Shown here in pieces: positions 51,464 through 63,931 of a stretch of DNA of 64,000 nucleotides (the first letter of the stretch is position 1; each line of letters starts with the position of its first letter). Both the position numbers and the translations under genes were made by a program. This stretch comes from Echinometra lucunter (lineage: Eukaryota; Echinodermata; Echinoidea; Camarodonta; Echinometridae). The notes below the pieces were generated by a model. The model did no database searches. It was not told the DNA's origin and saw only the letters and a program-made list of their open reading frames with translations. The DNA is taken from positions 31,713,377-31,777,376 of the forward strand of contig CM057159.1 in NCBI GenBank assembly GCA_029962745.1, read 5' to 3'.

Positions 51464-54400
51464 AGATATTATCCACTTCAAACCGTCAATTCTGTGTACA
51501 AATGAAACCATCAAGGGCAAGAACATTGCATGCACACACACCCACACACACACACACACCCTGACGCACACAGGCAGACATACACAGACATGCACATGCA
51601 CGCCCACACACTCCCTTTTGTTGAGTTGATTAACACCAGCTCAACACATAAGCATATGCCTACATATTGAGTTCATAAAGTGCTCCCCCTTACACACAAG
51701 TCTGATCTGTTGTAAAGTTTTAAAGTTTCAATATGTAACATATTTAACAGAAATGGAGACTTTCCAAAGTACAGTGTTTGAAGGGTGATGTTCTTCCCAT
51801 TTAGCCTAGGCACATCCATACACACAAATTTCAGGTTATTGGATCTAAGTCATTTGATTTTACCTACAATCAACATTGCTTGTAATGCATGATGTAGATG
51901 TTGGGGTTTGACATTTGTGTATGTTTTAGAGGGTTAAAATGCCTAATTATTAGTGTGAGTGGGAGGGAGTGCATGTGTGGGGGGTGATAATTACTCATTT
52001 AGTTTTTTAAAACTTGCCAAACTGCTCAAAATATCACACAATTAAGATAAAAAAGCACATGTCATAATGCTTATTATTTATTATTTTTTTTAAATAAGAT
52101 ATCTTAACAATGTACAAATACGCAATTACAGTCATACAAAATAAAAAAAACCAGCTTTAAACAGTATCGTAAGTTGTATAGTAATATTTGGATGCTAAAA
52201 ATTTTGATATCATAAATTGTATTTACATTTCAACTGTCTCGAAAGCCTGAAAATACCGTAGACAAAGTTTTGTAAAAACTAGTACTCATCATAATGTTTC
52301 TGAACTATAAGATGTAGATCTTATAACTTCTAATTCAAAACTAAATTCAGAGGGAAGAAATAAGTTAAAAGAAATAAGAACAAACCTTCTCCTTTTTTTA
52401 AAGCTAAGATTTGGTATAGGAGAATAAAGGAAATGTGACAGATAGTGTGAATCAATATAATGGAAACAGATGTAGCGAAAGACAGATGAAGCTCAGGAAA
52501 AACATAAAATTGATGACAACATGTAAAGAAATAATCATAATTAAAAAAAAACAGAGTTGGAATGTAAAGAGTAATAGTATTCATCTTTGTTACTCTTCCA
52601 ATTGTAATAGGGCATTCTTAAATGCACCAGATTTGAAAAAAAAAAACAATCTCTTTGCAATATGGTTTACATTAGCATAAATCAAAGCACTATATATCAA
52701 ACAGATACTGAATTCTAGTCCTGTGAATTAAATTTTACAAAATTTGTCCATGTTCCAAGTAGGAATACGGTCTAGGACTGCTAGGTGTTAGAGAAACCTT
52801 GTAATCTAACATGGCTTCCTTGTCTTCTCTTCAATAATACAAAGGTATCATGTCCATGCTATATCTAACTCTGTGGTGCATCACGTGTGTTTTCTGGTCC
52901 TTCAATTACAGCTTTTTACAGTGTTACTTTCAATGAACATAGCACATTATAACCTACCACATTATTATAATATACATGTATTTTATGAATTGTTCCATAC
53001 ATCTACGTTTCAGGCTTGTCCTATTTCCCTCGAGACAGAATAAATTAATGATAATCATAACAACAACAATCATGGGCTTGTTGCAAACAAGTAAAAATTG
53101 AAAGAAATAAAAGTTTTACAGTATAAATATGATACGTTTTCTTGCACATCCCATGTGTAGTTGAATATTAATCAAAGCAATTAAAACAAAATATATGCAA
53201 TACATATACATAAGAGACATATTGACATATAAAAACAAGACTCTGTACCATTCGCATGCTAGCATGATGTACATGTACTGCGGTAAATATTTACACTGAT
53301 TCCCGTACAGTACACAGACTACAGACTCATGGAGTACATTTTTTTTTTATTATATAACAAGATAAAGAAAAAAGAGAGAGAGAGAGAGAGAGAATTCTTA
53401 ACTTTCACAATGCAAGGAAAGATTTACACATACAGCTTCGTGCATCAGATCTGTTAATAATTTGAAGTAGTGATTAGGTCTATAACCCTGTCTAAAAGAT
53501 AGCATCTCACTGAAAGCATAAAGGACATTCTCTTCTTGTTACACAGGACCAGGCCCCTAAAGCTCCGCCATTTTGTCCAGATCCATTAGAAGGCAGACCT
53601 AAGCACCAATCAATATTCATGATCAAAAATGAATAATTCATTTTATAAGATGCTTCCAACTAGTAGCATTTGTTTATATGCATTGTGAAACATTACACGC
53701 ATCAGCTTACTGCATGCGCAGTTAATGCACAATAAATGCGCAACAAATGCGCATTAAATCAAAGTGTCACAATAAAACTGATACGCGCAAAAGTTATGAA
53801 TAATGCAACAGTGTTATTGATATCATGGCGATAACGGGTGCTTATCGGCCCCTTCAAATGATCCGAAAGAGGCAGGGCCTAATGCCATTCGTGTAATGAT
53901 ATCCGTGTGTGCTGCTTTCCATCTAGTAAATTCATTATATGTCTATGCACAGGACCAACCTCATCCTGCTCCTTAGCAGACAACCTCTGAGGTAATCGAA
54001 GCTTAGTGAAAAGGAGTGGCACCAAAAATATAAGTCTAGAATTAATGCATTCTTTACGCATCTCCTCATATCGCTACGCTTTGCTAAGCAGCCTAAACAC
54101 AATCACTTTCATATCCTTCATTAAAAACCACTGTTAATGAAATAGAAAATAGAGGCAATAAGGCAGAAATTGTAATTTTTATAAACCTGATGATAAACAA
54201 ATGTTATTTCACAGACTCCATAAAGAAAAAAAATTCTAGCAAAGATGCATGAAATGCCATCACTTCCAATTCATATCCTGGTCATATTCAGTTAAATGAA
54301 TAAACTGACTATTTCATGCACCTTTACTTGCCATGTATTTCTCACAACTGCTGATATCTAGATTTTCCAAGATGAGAACTCCTAATTAGGATTATGAAAA

Positions 54401-55720
54401 TCTTTCTTTTGCATACATGTCCATACAATATGAAATATTAAAATCAATATAAAGCATGCCTCATATACCAGTAGATAAATGGGTTTTTCATATTCACAAA
54501 ATAGGTAAAATGTCCATAGAAATTTGAAAGAAAAAAAAATCATGAGCTACTCCTAGATAAGGAATAACTATTATCAATGAGTGGAGGGGAGGGCACCATA
54601 TGATTTGAGCACCAAAGATTTTACTTCATTTTACTTTATTTCAATAAAGTACAAGATAAAGAAAAGAAAGTGAGAGAGAGATATCTTTATAACAAGAATT
54701 ATCATCACTAATAATAATAATAATGATAATAATGATAATGTAACTGCGACGTTAGGGCGAATCCATAATTGTCTTGGTCTACTGTTTGGATTCACATTAA
54801 CGCACACTCATTTTGCCCTAACGCTCTCCTCTCTCTATTGTGACAAAATAAACCCATTCATTGCATTCGCCCTATGGTAGGTTATAATGGAAGAAGAAGA
54901 AGAAGAAGAAACCCCATTATAATGTGTCTCCGGTCCAGATAAAGTTTATCATACCTTGTAACTTGTGCTGATGTATTAGATAAGAAAAGTAAAGGAAAAG
55001 TAGTTTCAATAATAAAGTATGCCCAATATCAGGTGGTTAAAACAATGAGAGCTTAACTCCAGGTAAGCCAAAATATTACCATGGAAAACTTCACTCCTGC
55101 TATAAGGGGAGTAAAATAATAATAATAATATTAATGCACTTATACTGTGCAATATTATATATATAGTGCATGCTCTGGAGTTGAATACACCATAATATGT
55201 GCATCCACAGTTTTAGAATTTCTCAAGTGCATTATATGTCACCGAGGCCGTAGGCCGAGGTGATATATTGTGTACGAGAGAAATTCTTTATCTATGGATG
55301 AACATTTTATGGTATATTTGACGACAATGAGCATGTACTATGCGTTATATAAGGTGGGAAACTGCTTGTGGGATCGAAGCTCACCAAACTTAACTATAAA
55401 CATTGCAACATCCGTTGATAAAGTTCAACGAACTCCATATTATCGATAATTTGTAATTTATCAATACATTTACCTATGGGATTTTGCACACAAATTAGCG
55501 TGCAATATAATGCGCTATATACTACGGTTGTGGCCATATTAAATGAATTACGCAAAGGCATCTGACCAATCAGAAACCTTGTTTTAAGTAACCCATCTTA
55601 TATAATAAACTATTCCGAAACACATGATGAACCAAGATAAGGGATGAGGGACGAGCAGAAATCAAGTGAAATAAAGATTGCTACAATCTTTTGTTGAATT
55701 ACATTCTAATATATGCTTCA
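51464..55720. other. Non-coding AT-rich stretch
   Basis: Contains (CA)n at 51532-51560, (GA)n at 53372-53392, GAA repeats near 54892-54910, AAT repeats near 54710 and 55115 and a short CGTTAGGGC...GCCCTAACG inverted pair (54751-54823). No gene with recognisable domains or splice structure. Confidence 0.5.
55232..55275. repeat. Hairpin CACCGAGGCCGTAGGCCGAGGTG
   Basis: TATGTCACCGAGGCC and GGCCGAGGTGATATA are inverted around GTA. The surrounding 55150-55610, with TATATAA-rich ends, may be one small element, but the outer edges are not clear. Confidence 0.6.
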
Positions 55721-55721
55721 G

Positions 55722-55787
55722 AAAAGGGGACTTTTTCTAAGTTTGCCTTGAAGGAATCCAAAGTACCCACTGAATGGAAATTACGAG
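55722..55787 (+). CDS. Isolated candidate exon, unassigned
   Basis: 66 bp between an acceptor (TATATGCTTCAG) and a strong donor (GAG|GTAAGT), open in phase 1 to phase 1 and encoding KGTFSKFALKESKVPTEWKL. The phase is the same as at the discoidin domain boundaries, so an optional exon read after a phase-1 splice from exon 18 is conceivable. No family is recognised and chance occurrence is quite possible. Confidence 0.2.
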
Positions 55788-57635
55788 GTAAGTGGTTCCC
55801 TGAAGTGGATGAGCAGCTAAAGTGGAGCAGTAGGATCACCCAAGGATGGTTTTGTTCTTTGGGCCACAAGAAGAGTTTATGCCACAAGAACACATATATT
55901 CCGGTAGATATTAAGAAATAAGATCTACAACATATGAGGGGCACAACCATGTTATGCTTTCCAAGTTAAGAGCAATATTTCATACTCCATACAGTATCTG
56001 ACTGGCAGCCACTGTAATCCTTCTAAAATTGGTGAAAATATCTGGTACCTTTTACCAAATACCAATTTGTATACATTCAACTGAATATGGTATTTATATG
56101 TGTACCATTTCCATGCATAATTTTTGTATCGTACATGTAGTAATTCTGTAAGAATAACAGTTCTGAATTCAGAAGTGGGGTCATCAAGAGAAGCTTGAGT
56201 TTGGAAAGGTTGAACATAATTTGTAAGCTTACTCATTCTTAATATGTGAATTGGGAAGAATATAGCAGATTTCCCTTCAAGAACAGAAATAGCTTGAACT
56301 TTCAGGCTGAACACTTCTGCCATCTTTGTGTGTGGTCCTGTGTACTCATTTCCGTGTTTAGTGCATATACCTTTAGGGGAGCCAGAAGTTTAAGTATTTT
56401 AACTCAGTTTTTGGCTTACACAGAATACTTAGCCAGCTTCGGTATTCAATTGAATCTTTGGTCTAAGTATTTTACCCTAAATTTAAGAAAGCCACTTAGC
56501 AGACTAATGCAAATTACTTTGGAAGTTTGATTCTCTGTCATGTGGTTTTCATACACATGTGCAGTCATGATATGCTGCGCAAATGGAAATTTTATAAGCG
56601 TGCATAAAATGCGACAGCTTTATTTTAGAGGGACTTTTATTAAGACATAATGTTCATTTGCTTTAAAGTCAGCTTTCTGAAGTAAAATCATCAGAAGTCA
56701 GCTGAATATGAATTAAGGTATTTTACTTAGCGAAGTGACAATGCTAAGTAATTTACCTCCTCAATTCATGTATCAAATAGAATACCAGCCATGTTTTTTT
56801 TTGTGTGTGTGTTGCTTTTTAATGCACAACTAATCTACCTTTTTATTTCTTTGGATACAGTTTCTTTCACAATATAACTGCATGGCCAGAACTCAACTGT
56901 GCTATGCATGTAAACAAATCAAATTTCCATTTATGGACAATAAAGTATTGAACTGAAGTGAATTGAATTGAATTGAACTTTATATTCAAAAAGTAAGCCC
57001 AAGATTTGTATGATTTGAAAACATGATTACAAAGGACTACTTGAAATACATGCATATAAAAGACATTCTCTGTGATTATTTTTTTTAAAATGAGATCCAG
57101 CTCATACCTTCCAAAGTTCATTACTCCTAAAATCAATTTAATGCATATCTTGGTTTGTTCCCTACAATATACATTCCATGAAGATATTTTTCACCATCTG
57201 ATTCAATGCTCCTTTATTTTTTCATGAACTTATTTCATAGATCCACAGCACAGTTAAGATGAATGGGTATGTGCCATTCTCATCATATTTTTCAAAGTCT
57301 ACAAGTCTACAGGTTGTCACTCTCTACCCAAGTCTAATTTAAAGTATTACTGGGGAAAACTTCCATGAATGCTGCAAGCATCAATCATTCTTTATCAATT
57401 ACCATCAGTATTCGAGCATCAAGAGCACCTTGCTAGGTGGATATAAGCCCTTTACAAACAGCCAACTTAAATAATTCAGTGTAGTATCATCGTGTAACAC
57501 TGGCAGGAGAAATGACACATTCAACAACAACAAAAACAAACAAACAAACAAACAAATAAACAGAAAATTGTGCATCAGATCAATAGTAAACCCTATCTTG
57601 GCAGCAAAATGTAATGTTTATATGATTCTTGTCTG
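55788..57635. other. Non-coding; possibly 3' UTR of the minus-strand gene
   Basis: AT-rich with a (TTGAA)n retroposon-type tail at 56940-56985. On the minus strand an AATAAA (plus-strand TTTATT at 57213-57218) lies about 420 bases after the stop of the minus-strand exon and could be its polyadenylation signal. (CAAA)n occurs at 57533-57560. Confidence 0.4.
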
Positions 57636-57764
57636 TCAAGGTTTTTCTGGTGGTTCGTTGGTTAAGGACTGTGGAGTATTGTCTAGAGGTTCTTGGTCCT
57701 TCCTGCTGATGGGAGGGGTGTTGTTCAATGAGCCTTTGATGGGCAGCGGAGGGGGTGACGGATC
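57636..57764 (-). CDS. Probable 3'-terminal coding exon of an unidentified minus-strand gene
   Basis: On the minus strand a good acceptor (GTCTGTTTTGTTCCCAG) is followed by an open frame of 42 codons starting DPSPPPLPIKGSLNNTPPIS and ending TNEPPEKP before TGA. The segment is proline-rich and hydrophilic, typical of a disordered C-terminal tail. A second minus frame (SVTPSAAHQRL...) is also open and runs further, so the frame is not certain. Upstream exons would lie in or beyond the 500-bp gap. Not recognised. Confidence 0.45.
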   Translation of the reverse strand, partial: DPSPPPLPIKGSLNNTPPISRKDQEPLDNTPQSLTNEPPEKP

Positions 57765-57897
57765 CTGGGAACAAAACAGACAAGTCTCATGACAAACCAA
57801 GAAGCTAGTCATCATTCATTGTGGAAAATATTCTATGTGGTCCATTTTGGGCAACCAATTCAGTAAGGTACGGTTAATTCTGAACATGTATGTGACT

Positions 57898-58397
57898 NNN
57901 NNNNNNNNNNNNNNNNNNNNNNNNNNNNNNNNNNNNNNNNNNNNNNNNNNNNNNNNNNNNNNNNNNNNNNNNNNNNNNNNNNNNNNNNNNNNNNNNNNNN
58001 NNNNNNNNNNNNNNNNNNNNNNNNNNNNNNNNNNNNNNNNNNNNNNNNNNNNNNNNNNNNNNNNNNNNNNNNNNNNNNNNNNNNNNNNNNNNNNNNNNNN
58101 NNNNNNNNNNNNNNNNNNNNNNNNNNNNNNNNNNNNNNNNNNNNNNNNNNNNNNNNNNNNNNNNNNNNNNNNNNNNNNNNNNNNNNNNNNNNNNNNNNNN
58201 NNNNNNNNNNNNNNNNNNNNNNNNNNNNNNNNNNNNNNNNNNNNNNNNNNNNNNNNNNNNNNNNNNNNNNNNNNNNNNNNNNNNNNNNNNNNNNNNNNNN
58301 NNNNNNNNNNNNNNNNNNNNNNNNNNNNNNNNNNNNNNNNNNNNNNNNNNNNNNNNNNNNNNNNNNNNNNNNNNNNNNNNNNNNNNNNNNNNNNNNN
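57898..58397. other. Assembly gap, 500 N
   Basis: Exactly 500 unknown bases, probably a placeholder length. Frames reported across it are meaningless. Confidence 1.
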
Positions 58398-60088
58398 GAA
58401 CCACATCATATAAATATTTTGTTTTCTCTCATTTGCTCTGTTCTTTCCAGGAAAAGAAAAAAAGTTTGAAGAGAGGAAATAAATAGGGGAATAGGAATTC
58501 TATGGGAGGGAGGGATATATATATATATTTTTAGACGATAATAATGACTTCTCTTTTTCTTGAGGGGGGTCCTCTGCAATTGCTTTTGAAATGCCCCAAC
58601 CCTTTTTTCCATCACCTGTCGTCACGAGTAAAATGTATTTTGCTGATTAAGGACATCCCGAATAGATTTCTTCCTCAATGATTTATTCCATTGGAGACAA
58701 AATAAGAATAATGGTTATTACACATTGTCGTCATCACAACGAAAGCTGTTTCTTTATCACTTTAAGCACATAGATTCATTGTATTTTTTTTTTGGGGGGG
58801 GGGGTAGTGAAATGGGACGCAGATGAATTCGAAGGGGAAAAAATCAGAAATAGGCTCCTAAATAATAAAATGAATATAGACGGAAGGACAATGATGCATT
58901 ACTGCCTAAGGAAAAAGAAACCACCACAACAAAATAAAGCAAAAATGTATACACAACACACACACGCGCCCACATGCTCACACATGATTTTTTTTTCTTG
59001 AGCCTAGTTTTTATGGCATCTTCCTGCAGCTATAAAACCTGCCCTACACAGGCGGCCAAACCCCTGTTCACACAAAACAGTGTTCACACATTGCTTTCAT
59101 AAACTGCAAAAAATATGCATTATATATTGCTATTTATTATTATCATTATTATCATTATCATTTTTTCAAACTAAACTTCTGAATAATGACATGGATACTA
59201 GAAACAGAAAAGTTGGTGTATTAAAAGATTTCTGGGCAGTAGGAACATCAGACTGTCTTCACATCCTGTGCACTCTCACACATCGTCTGACATCTCATCG
59301 TAATCGATTTATCGACCAGAATCAAAGGAACGCGACTTTTCACCTCAGTACACTTACTGACTGAGGTTAAGGCTTCACAAAAAGGCGATAAAACATGGAC
59401 TTCCACGTGACTATATTCTGTGTTTCACACGCTAGTACGTGATTTAAAGCTTCATGCAGCAAACTCGTAATGATGGCAGTAGAAATTATTATGTAAAAGA
59501 GAGAGAGAGAGGTAATTTATTTTTTAATAATTACCTAATGGTTACAATGATTCGGGGTGGGGACGGGGGCACATCTGGGAACTTATGTAGTAGACATGTG
59601 TACGGTCCTAAATTGGCAAGAACTGCAGCCTGTTCGATGAAATCAACATGAAATGATTCAAGTAAATGCCTGAACGATCTTGCACCGAATTATTCAAAAT
59701 AAATGCCCACTAGCTCAGTTCATTCGTTTGAAACAAAATTCCGGATAAATAGCTCATTCCAGTTACAATAAGTTAATTAGCAATGCTGGTGTGAATCAAA
59801 GAGGGTCATTGCTTGCTTTTAAATTGTCACGCAATAATGCAAAGTAGATATATCTAAATAACTCATTTTAATGATGGGTTTCAACAACCATACAAGTGTG
59901 AGATCAATCTAAATTTTTCTCTTTCCTTTTTCCTTTGTTATTTTGTTATCTTCATCTTATTAATGTTATTCTGATTGATTATTTTGTATGTATGTCATTA
60001 GATGAACTTTCTTGTATTGATTTTTTTTTTTTCAATGCGTTAATTTTCTGAAGTATTCCAGTCGATTGCTTACATGATTTTCTTACAG
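58398..60088. other. Intergenic or intronic, nothing recognised
   Basis: AT-rich with short runs ((TA)n near 58517, G run near 58793, CACACA near 58955, GAGAGA near 59500). No exon with convincing splice sites or motif was found on either strand. Confidence 0.5.
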
Positions 60089-60787
60089 TATAGACCAATC
60101 CCACAACGCAAGAGGGCAGCAGACTGTTCGACACAGTTCGATATACTGCGGTGGGCGCTCCAACTTGTATAGTACGCAAGTCAATAGCGCGTTATGTACA
60201 TTCGTTCGATTTTTTGGGCTATTTTGACCAATATATGCAGATTTCTTTTAATATTTGCAATGAGAAGTTATCAGGGAAGTTCAGGTCGCAGCTGTGCGGT
60301 GCTCAAATGCCACAAGAATTGGAGAAAGTTTAAAAATTGGAAGCTAACTGAGTGCGAAATTCACTCGCTTTTGACTCGTGAAGCCTGTTTGTGTGAGAAG
60401 CCGTACTCCCTACACAGTTTTCCGTAAGCAATGTGAAGGAATTCGTCGCCAGTGCATGGTAAGATGGTGCAGGGTAAGATTGAGGGCTCCCGCTTATTAC
60501 GGCTTCTATGCTGCAATCGAACTTTCACTGACAAAACTAAGTTGAAAAACCATCGAAAGTACAAAAATACATCATACCTTCATCTGTCAGATATGGCCAT
60601 TGTCTTACCTCATCTACCCATGTATCCATGCTTTATTTTATTGATCTAGAATAAAGTAAATGGAACAATATCAGGGCATATCTCATTTCTTGTATTCATT
60701 TTGTACACAGAGCCAATCGCGGTCAGCGCGCTTGCCCACCGCAGCAATGGCGTCGCCGATATAGGGCCAAATTGAAATTGGTCTATA
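60089..60787. mobile_element. Inverted-repeat-bounded segment containing a THAP-like exon
   Basis: TATAGACCAAT (60089-60099) and ATTGGTCTATA (60777-60787) are perfect inverse copies. Further in, CTGCGGTGGGC (60146-60156) and GCCCACCGCAG (60734-60744) are also inverse copies at different distances. This suggests the termini of a roughly 700-bp DNA transposon, possibly with TA target sites, carrying part of a transposase. Alternatively it is two unrelated repeat ends around a host exon. Confidence 0.5.
60260..60423 (+). CDS. THAP-like zinc-finger exon (N-terminal half)
   Basis: From the ATG at 60260 the frame reads MRSYQGSSGRSCAVLKCHKN, then WRKFKNWKLTECEIH, CLCEKPYSLHSFP, ending at a donor-like CC|GTAAGC. 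C-x4-C-H followed by a Cys/His-rich insertion and a closing LHSFP resembles the first half of THAP-type domains, which occur in P-element/Kolobok-type transposases and in host DNA-binding proteins. The expected second half (W....R, C..H) is not found in frame downstream. The inverted repeats around it favour a transposon relic. Confidence 0.45.
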
Positions 60788-60859
60788 AGCGACGGGGTTT
60801 TTGTGGATAGCAGTTCTGTAACTGACAGTTCTCCCTTGTCTAACTAGAACTGCAAATAA

Positions 60860-60883
60860 CAAATGAATAAACAAATAAATACA

Positions 60884-60914
<31 letters not shown>

Positions 60915-60920
60915 ATATAT
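60860..60920. repeat. (AAAT)n microsatellite
   Basis: ACATAAATAAATAAATAAAT repeat followed by TATATATGATAG. Pyrimidine-rich TTC/TCC low-complexity DNA continues to about 61290. Confidence 0.95.
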
Positions 60921-60939
60921 ATGATAGGGATATAAACAC

Positions 60940-61300
60940 GCTTCTCCAACTTCCTCCTCCTCCTCCTCCTCATCATCATCATCATCATCATTTATCGTCA
61001 TCACTACTTCTTCTCCTTCCTCCTCTTTCTCCTACTTGTTACTACTGCCACCAGTACAACTCTTTCTTTAATGTCTTCCTTTTCTGGGTATTCTTCTTCA
61101 CCTTCTTCCTCTTCTTCTATACTAGTTACTACTTCTACTACCACTTCTACTCTTTCTTAATATCTTTCTTTTCTTTGTATTCTTCTTATCTTTCTACATC
61201 TTCTTTCTTCGTCTTCTTCTTCTTCCTTCTTTTCTTCGCATTCTTCTTGTTTGTTCTTCTTTTCTTTTCTCCTGATCTTCTCCTCATCCTTCCCCTTCTA
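60940..61300. repeat. Pyrimidine-rich (TCC/TTC) low-complexity tract
   Basis: About 350 bases of C and T with ATC and TAC interruptions and no stable unit. The Arg/Lys-rich minus-strand frame across it is an artefact. Confidence 0.85.
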
Positions 61301-61309
61301 ACTACAGTC

Positions 61310-61871
61310 TTGGGGGGGGGGGGGGGTACTCGACCCAAAAAGTGGTAGGTATGTGCCGCGGGCGAGACAAAAAACGGGGGCTTTGGAACGGGATTATTGT
61401 GAAAAGGAGGGTCTTCGGAACGGGCTTCGGAACTACAAATGTTTGTGAAAACGGGGGTCTTTTGAACGGTTCGCCTGTGTGTGAGCGTGGTGAGTGCGTA
61501 TGTATCCCTACGGAACGAGCATACGTGCATGCAGCTAGCCCGCCGGCACGGGCGCCGGGTGCGCTCGCGCAGAGTCGATGGTCGGACAGCGCTCTGCGGG
61601 CCGCTTTTCACCAAAAATGCAGCTCATTGTAGCGGATCAATGCGGCCGGAACGGCGTAACGAAAGATATGCGAAGCTTTGGAACGGATTTATGTCTTCTT
61701 TTTTCTCGATAAGAAGAAAATGCTATGCTCTGGAACGGCTTTCTTTGTTCTTTTTTCTCAATAAGATAAAAATGCTATGCTTTGGAACGGAAATTTGAGT
61801 GTAAAAATGGGGGTCTTCTCCGCGGCACATACCCACCACGCATTATATACTGAGTGCCCCCCCCCCCCCCG
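61310..61871. mobile_element. Inverted-repeat element bounded by poly-G and poly-C
   Basis: A G run then TACTCGACCC at the left and ACTGAGTG then a C run at the right. Next to these, GTGGTAGGTATGTGCCGCGG (61340-61359) and the reverse complement of the right side (GTGGTGGGTATGTGCCGCGG) are inverted with one mismatch. The interior repeats CTTTGGAACGG / TTCGGAACGG about eight times and is GC-rich near 61540. No transposase frame. Family unknown. Confidence 0.75.
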
Positions 61872-62447
61872 GGCTACAGTCATCCAACAGGTATATTCTG
61901 GAGGTGCTTTGGCGGATTTACTCATCAATGTAGTGCCATAATCATGTATATGAACAAACGACAACAAACAAATAGACAGACAAACATAAGTAAATGTTCT
62001 ACCACCGGTTAAAAGTAGTAGACGAAGGTAAAGACTTGAGAGAAGAGGAAAAATAATAGTATTACTTGCCATGTGCTTCCAAAACAATAATATCTTAGAT
62101 TTCCTTATTATTTTTTTTCCAAATTTCCTTAGTGTTCGTATGGTCACAGTTTAAACAGTAAACATTTCAACATTCCAATAATACACTAAAAATAAGATCA
62201 AAACTAAATAATTAATAACATTACTTCGTTCTTAAACATGCTGCAACCATACAAGAAGGGCAGCATTGGTAATGGCAAAACAAACCGCTACACATAACCA
62301 TAATCCAAATCCCTACTTACCATAAAACGATAACCATATATAACCCAATGCTGTATTCAAAAAGGTAAACAAGATAGACAGAGAGAGAATGCCTTTTAAA
62401 AAAATTTGCAACTCTTTCACTGCTTTTTTTTCTCATCTCCCATACAG
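61872..62447. other. AT-rich flank or intron upstream of the 3' plus-strand gene
   Basis: No repeat or exon recognised. Its end forms the pyrimidine tract of the acceptor at 62447. Confidence 0.5.
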
Positions 62448-62525
62448 ATGGGCGAATATAACTCTGAAGGATCAGCAAGGAGCTTTGGTTTCCATTGCAC
62501 CGACCATGCCGGTCAACACAGCAAG
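62448..62525 (+). CDS. Exon of an unidentified plus-strand gene
   Basis: 78 bp between a strong acceptor (TCTCATCTCCCATACAG) and a strong donor (AAG|GTAGGT). Two frames are open. One reads WANITLKDQQGALVSIAPTM then PVNTAR (phase 2 to 2). The other begins at an ATG: MGEYNSEGSARSFGFHCTDH. The first looks more protein-like and joins well to the next exon. No family is recognised; upstream exons are not identified. Confidence 0.5.
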
Positions 62526-63514
62526 GTAGGTATCCTTCTTTCACACGCCGTAGTATTTCAACATTCATATATCATCAAACATGCTTGGATTATTCCATAT
62601 CAAAGAAGGGCCTGTGATTATTTTTTTTCTTCTAAATGCAACATTCCTTAAATTATTCCTAAAATAAATACTGAAAACATGTTTGCTTTCAGTACTTATA
62701 CTTTGCAGTATGAACTTATCAGTTCATACTGCGAAGGGATATGATAAGTATTGAAAACATGTTTGTTTGTTTGCTTTTTTTTTTTTTTAAATAAAACTTA
62801 CCTGGCATACAGTGCAATAACTCAGACCAACGAATAAAGGAATGGATGAAGAAATGTATTGTTCCTTTACTATGTCCAGCAATCAAATTATTGTTTCTCA
62901 GTTCGTTTTGTCTGGGTTGCAGATGGAAGGGAGGGGGCAGGGTGAGCCAAGTAATGCCAATTTTTTATATTCCCATTTTTATTCCATTCATCAATTGCGA
63001 GAATAACAAATGAAATAATAATTTATCTTTCAAATGAGAAACCACTTACAAATATAGACGCCTGTGGCTTTGTTGACAGAAGTTAGGTTCCAGTTAATCC
63101 ACATGAAAGAGTTCATCTCCTATCTGCTATGGTTGAGCTGTCAACAAATTAAACATGCATTATACTAATCAAGATGATTGTTTTACATGCCTCGGTTCGT
63201 TGCGTGTAATCATTTTTTTCCAGGATCAAAGGTCGCATGATTGATATTGCTTTGAAAAGTGCATTTTGAAATGCTGACAAAATATAATAATGACATTACA
63301 CCTTGAATGATTGCATGATGCATAGGGGAGTACTGGGCAATAATACCCAACCACCCCCCGCCCCCCCCCCCCCCCCCCAAAAAAAAAGGAACCGAAAAAA
63401 TATGCAAATTGAAAACGACAACTGTTTGCTTGTTTTTAATTTTTAAACTCCACCCTTATCAGTTATAGCTGAAAAAAATATGAGTCATATTATTATTTTT
63501 CTCTTTCATTTCAG
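62526..63514 (+). other. Intron between the two 3' exons
   Basis: Contains an AGTATGAACTTATCAGTTCATACT palindrome-like pair (62697-62741 region), T and C homopolymers (62776-62788, 63361-63378) and no other feature. Confidence 0.55.
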
Positions 63515-63558
63515 GCAACCGTACAAGGTCGTTGTGGCTCAAAGTCGGCCTGGAGAAG
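63515..63558 (+). CDS. Next exon of the same plus-strand gene
   Basis: 44 bp between TCTCTTTCATTTCAG and GAAG|GTAAAT. Joined to the previous exon in the preferred frame it gives NTARQPYKVVVAQSRPGEG, ending in phase 1. In the alternative frame it reads ATVQGRCGSKSAWRR. The strand is clear from the splice sites but the frame is not settled. Confidence 0.5.
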
Positions 63559-63931
63559 GTAAATTTCACGTAAATTCATTACACCAGTCTACCCTCAGCA
63601 TGCTCAATGGCTGAAACGAAAGGCTGAAATCACACTTCCTTACGTTGGCAAAAAGGAAGCAAGTGACAAAGAGTACAAAGATCACGAATTGAATTAGCTT
63701 TCTTTTTTTTTTTAAAACAAAGCCTTCAACATGGAGATTTGAGAGAAAAAAACTAGCTTCCTTTAGTCAGAGTTCTCCAGTCAATCTTGTTCACTTGCTT
63801 TCTTTTGCCACCAAATATTTCAGAAATGGGTCCATTTTTATCACTTATCTCCTTATCAGTTATATAAAGTATACCTTTAAAATGTCAAATCAGTAAAGAA
63901 GAAAATCATTTCCTTCCTTTTGCGAAAGTAG

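Noticed and set aside
57816..58413. Three frames of 176-197 codons
   Set aside because: They consist almost entirely of unknown residues across the N gap.
61186..61614. 142-codon minus frame
   Set aside because: Spans low-complexity pyrimidine DNA and the homopolymer-bounded element; composition is repeat-driven.
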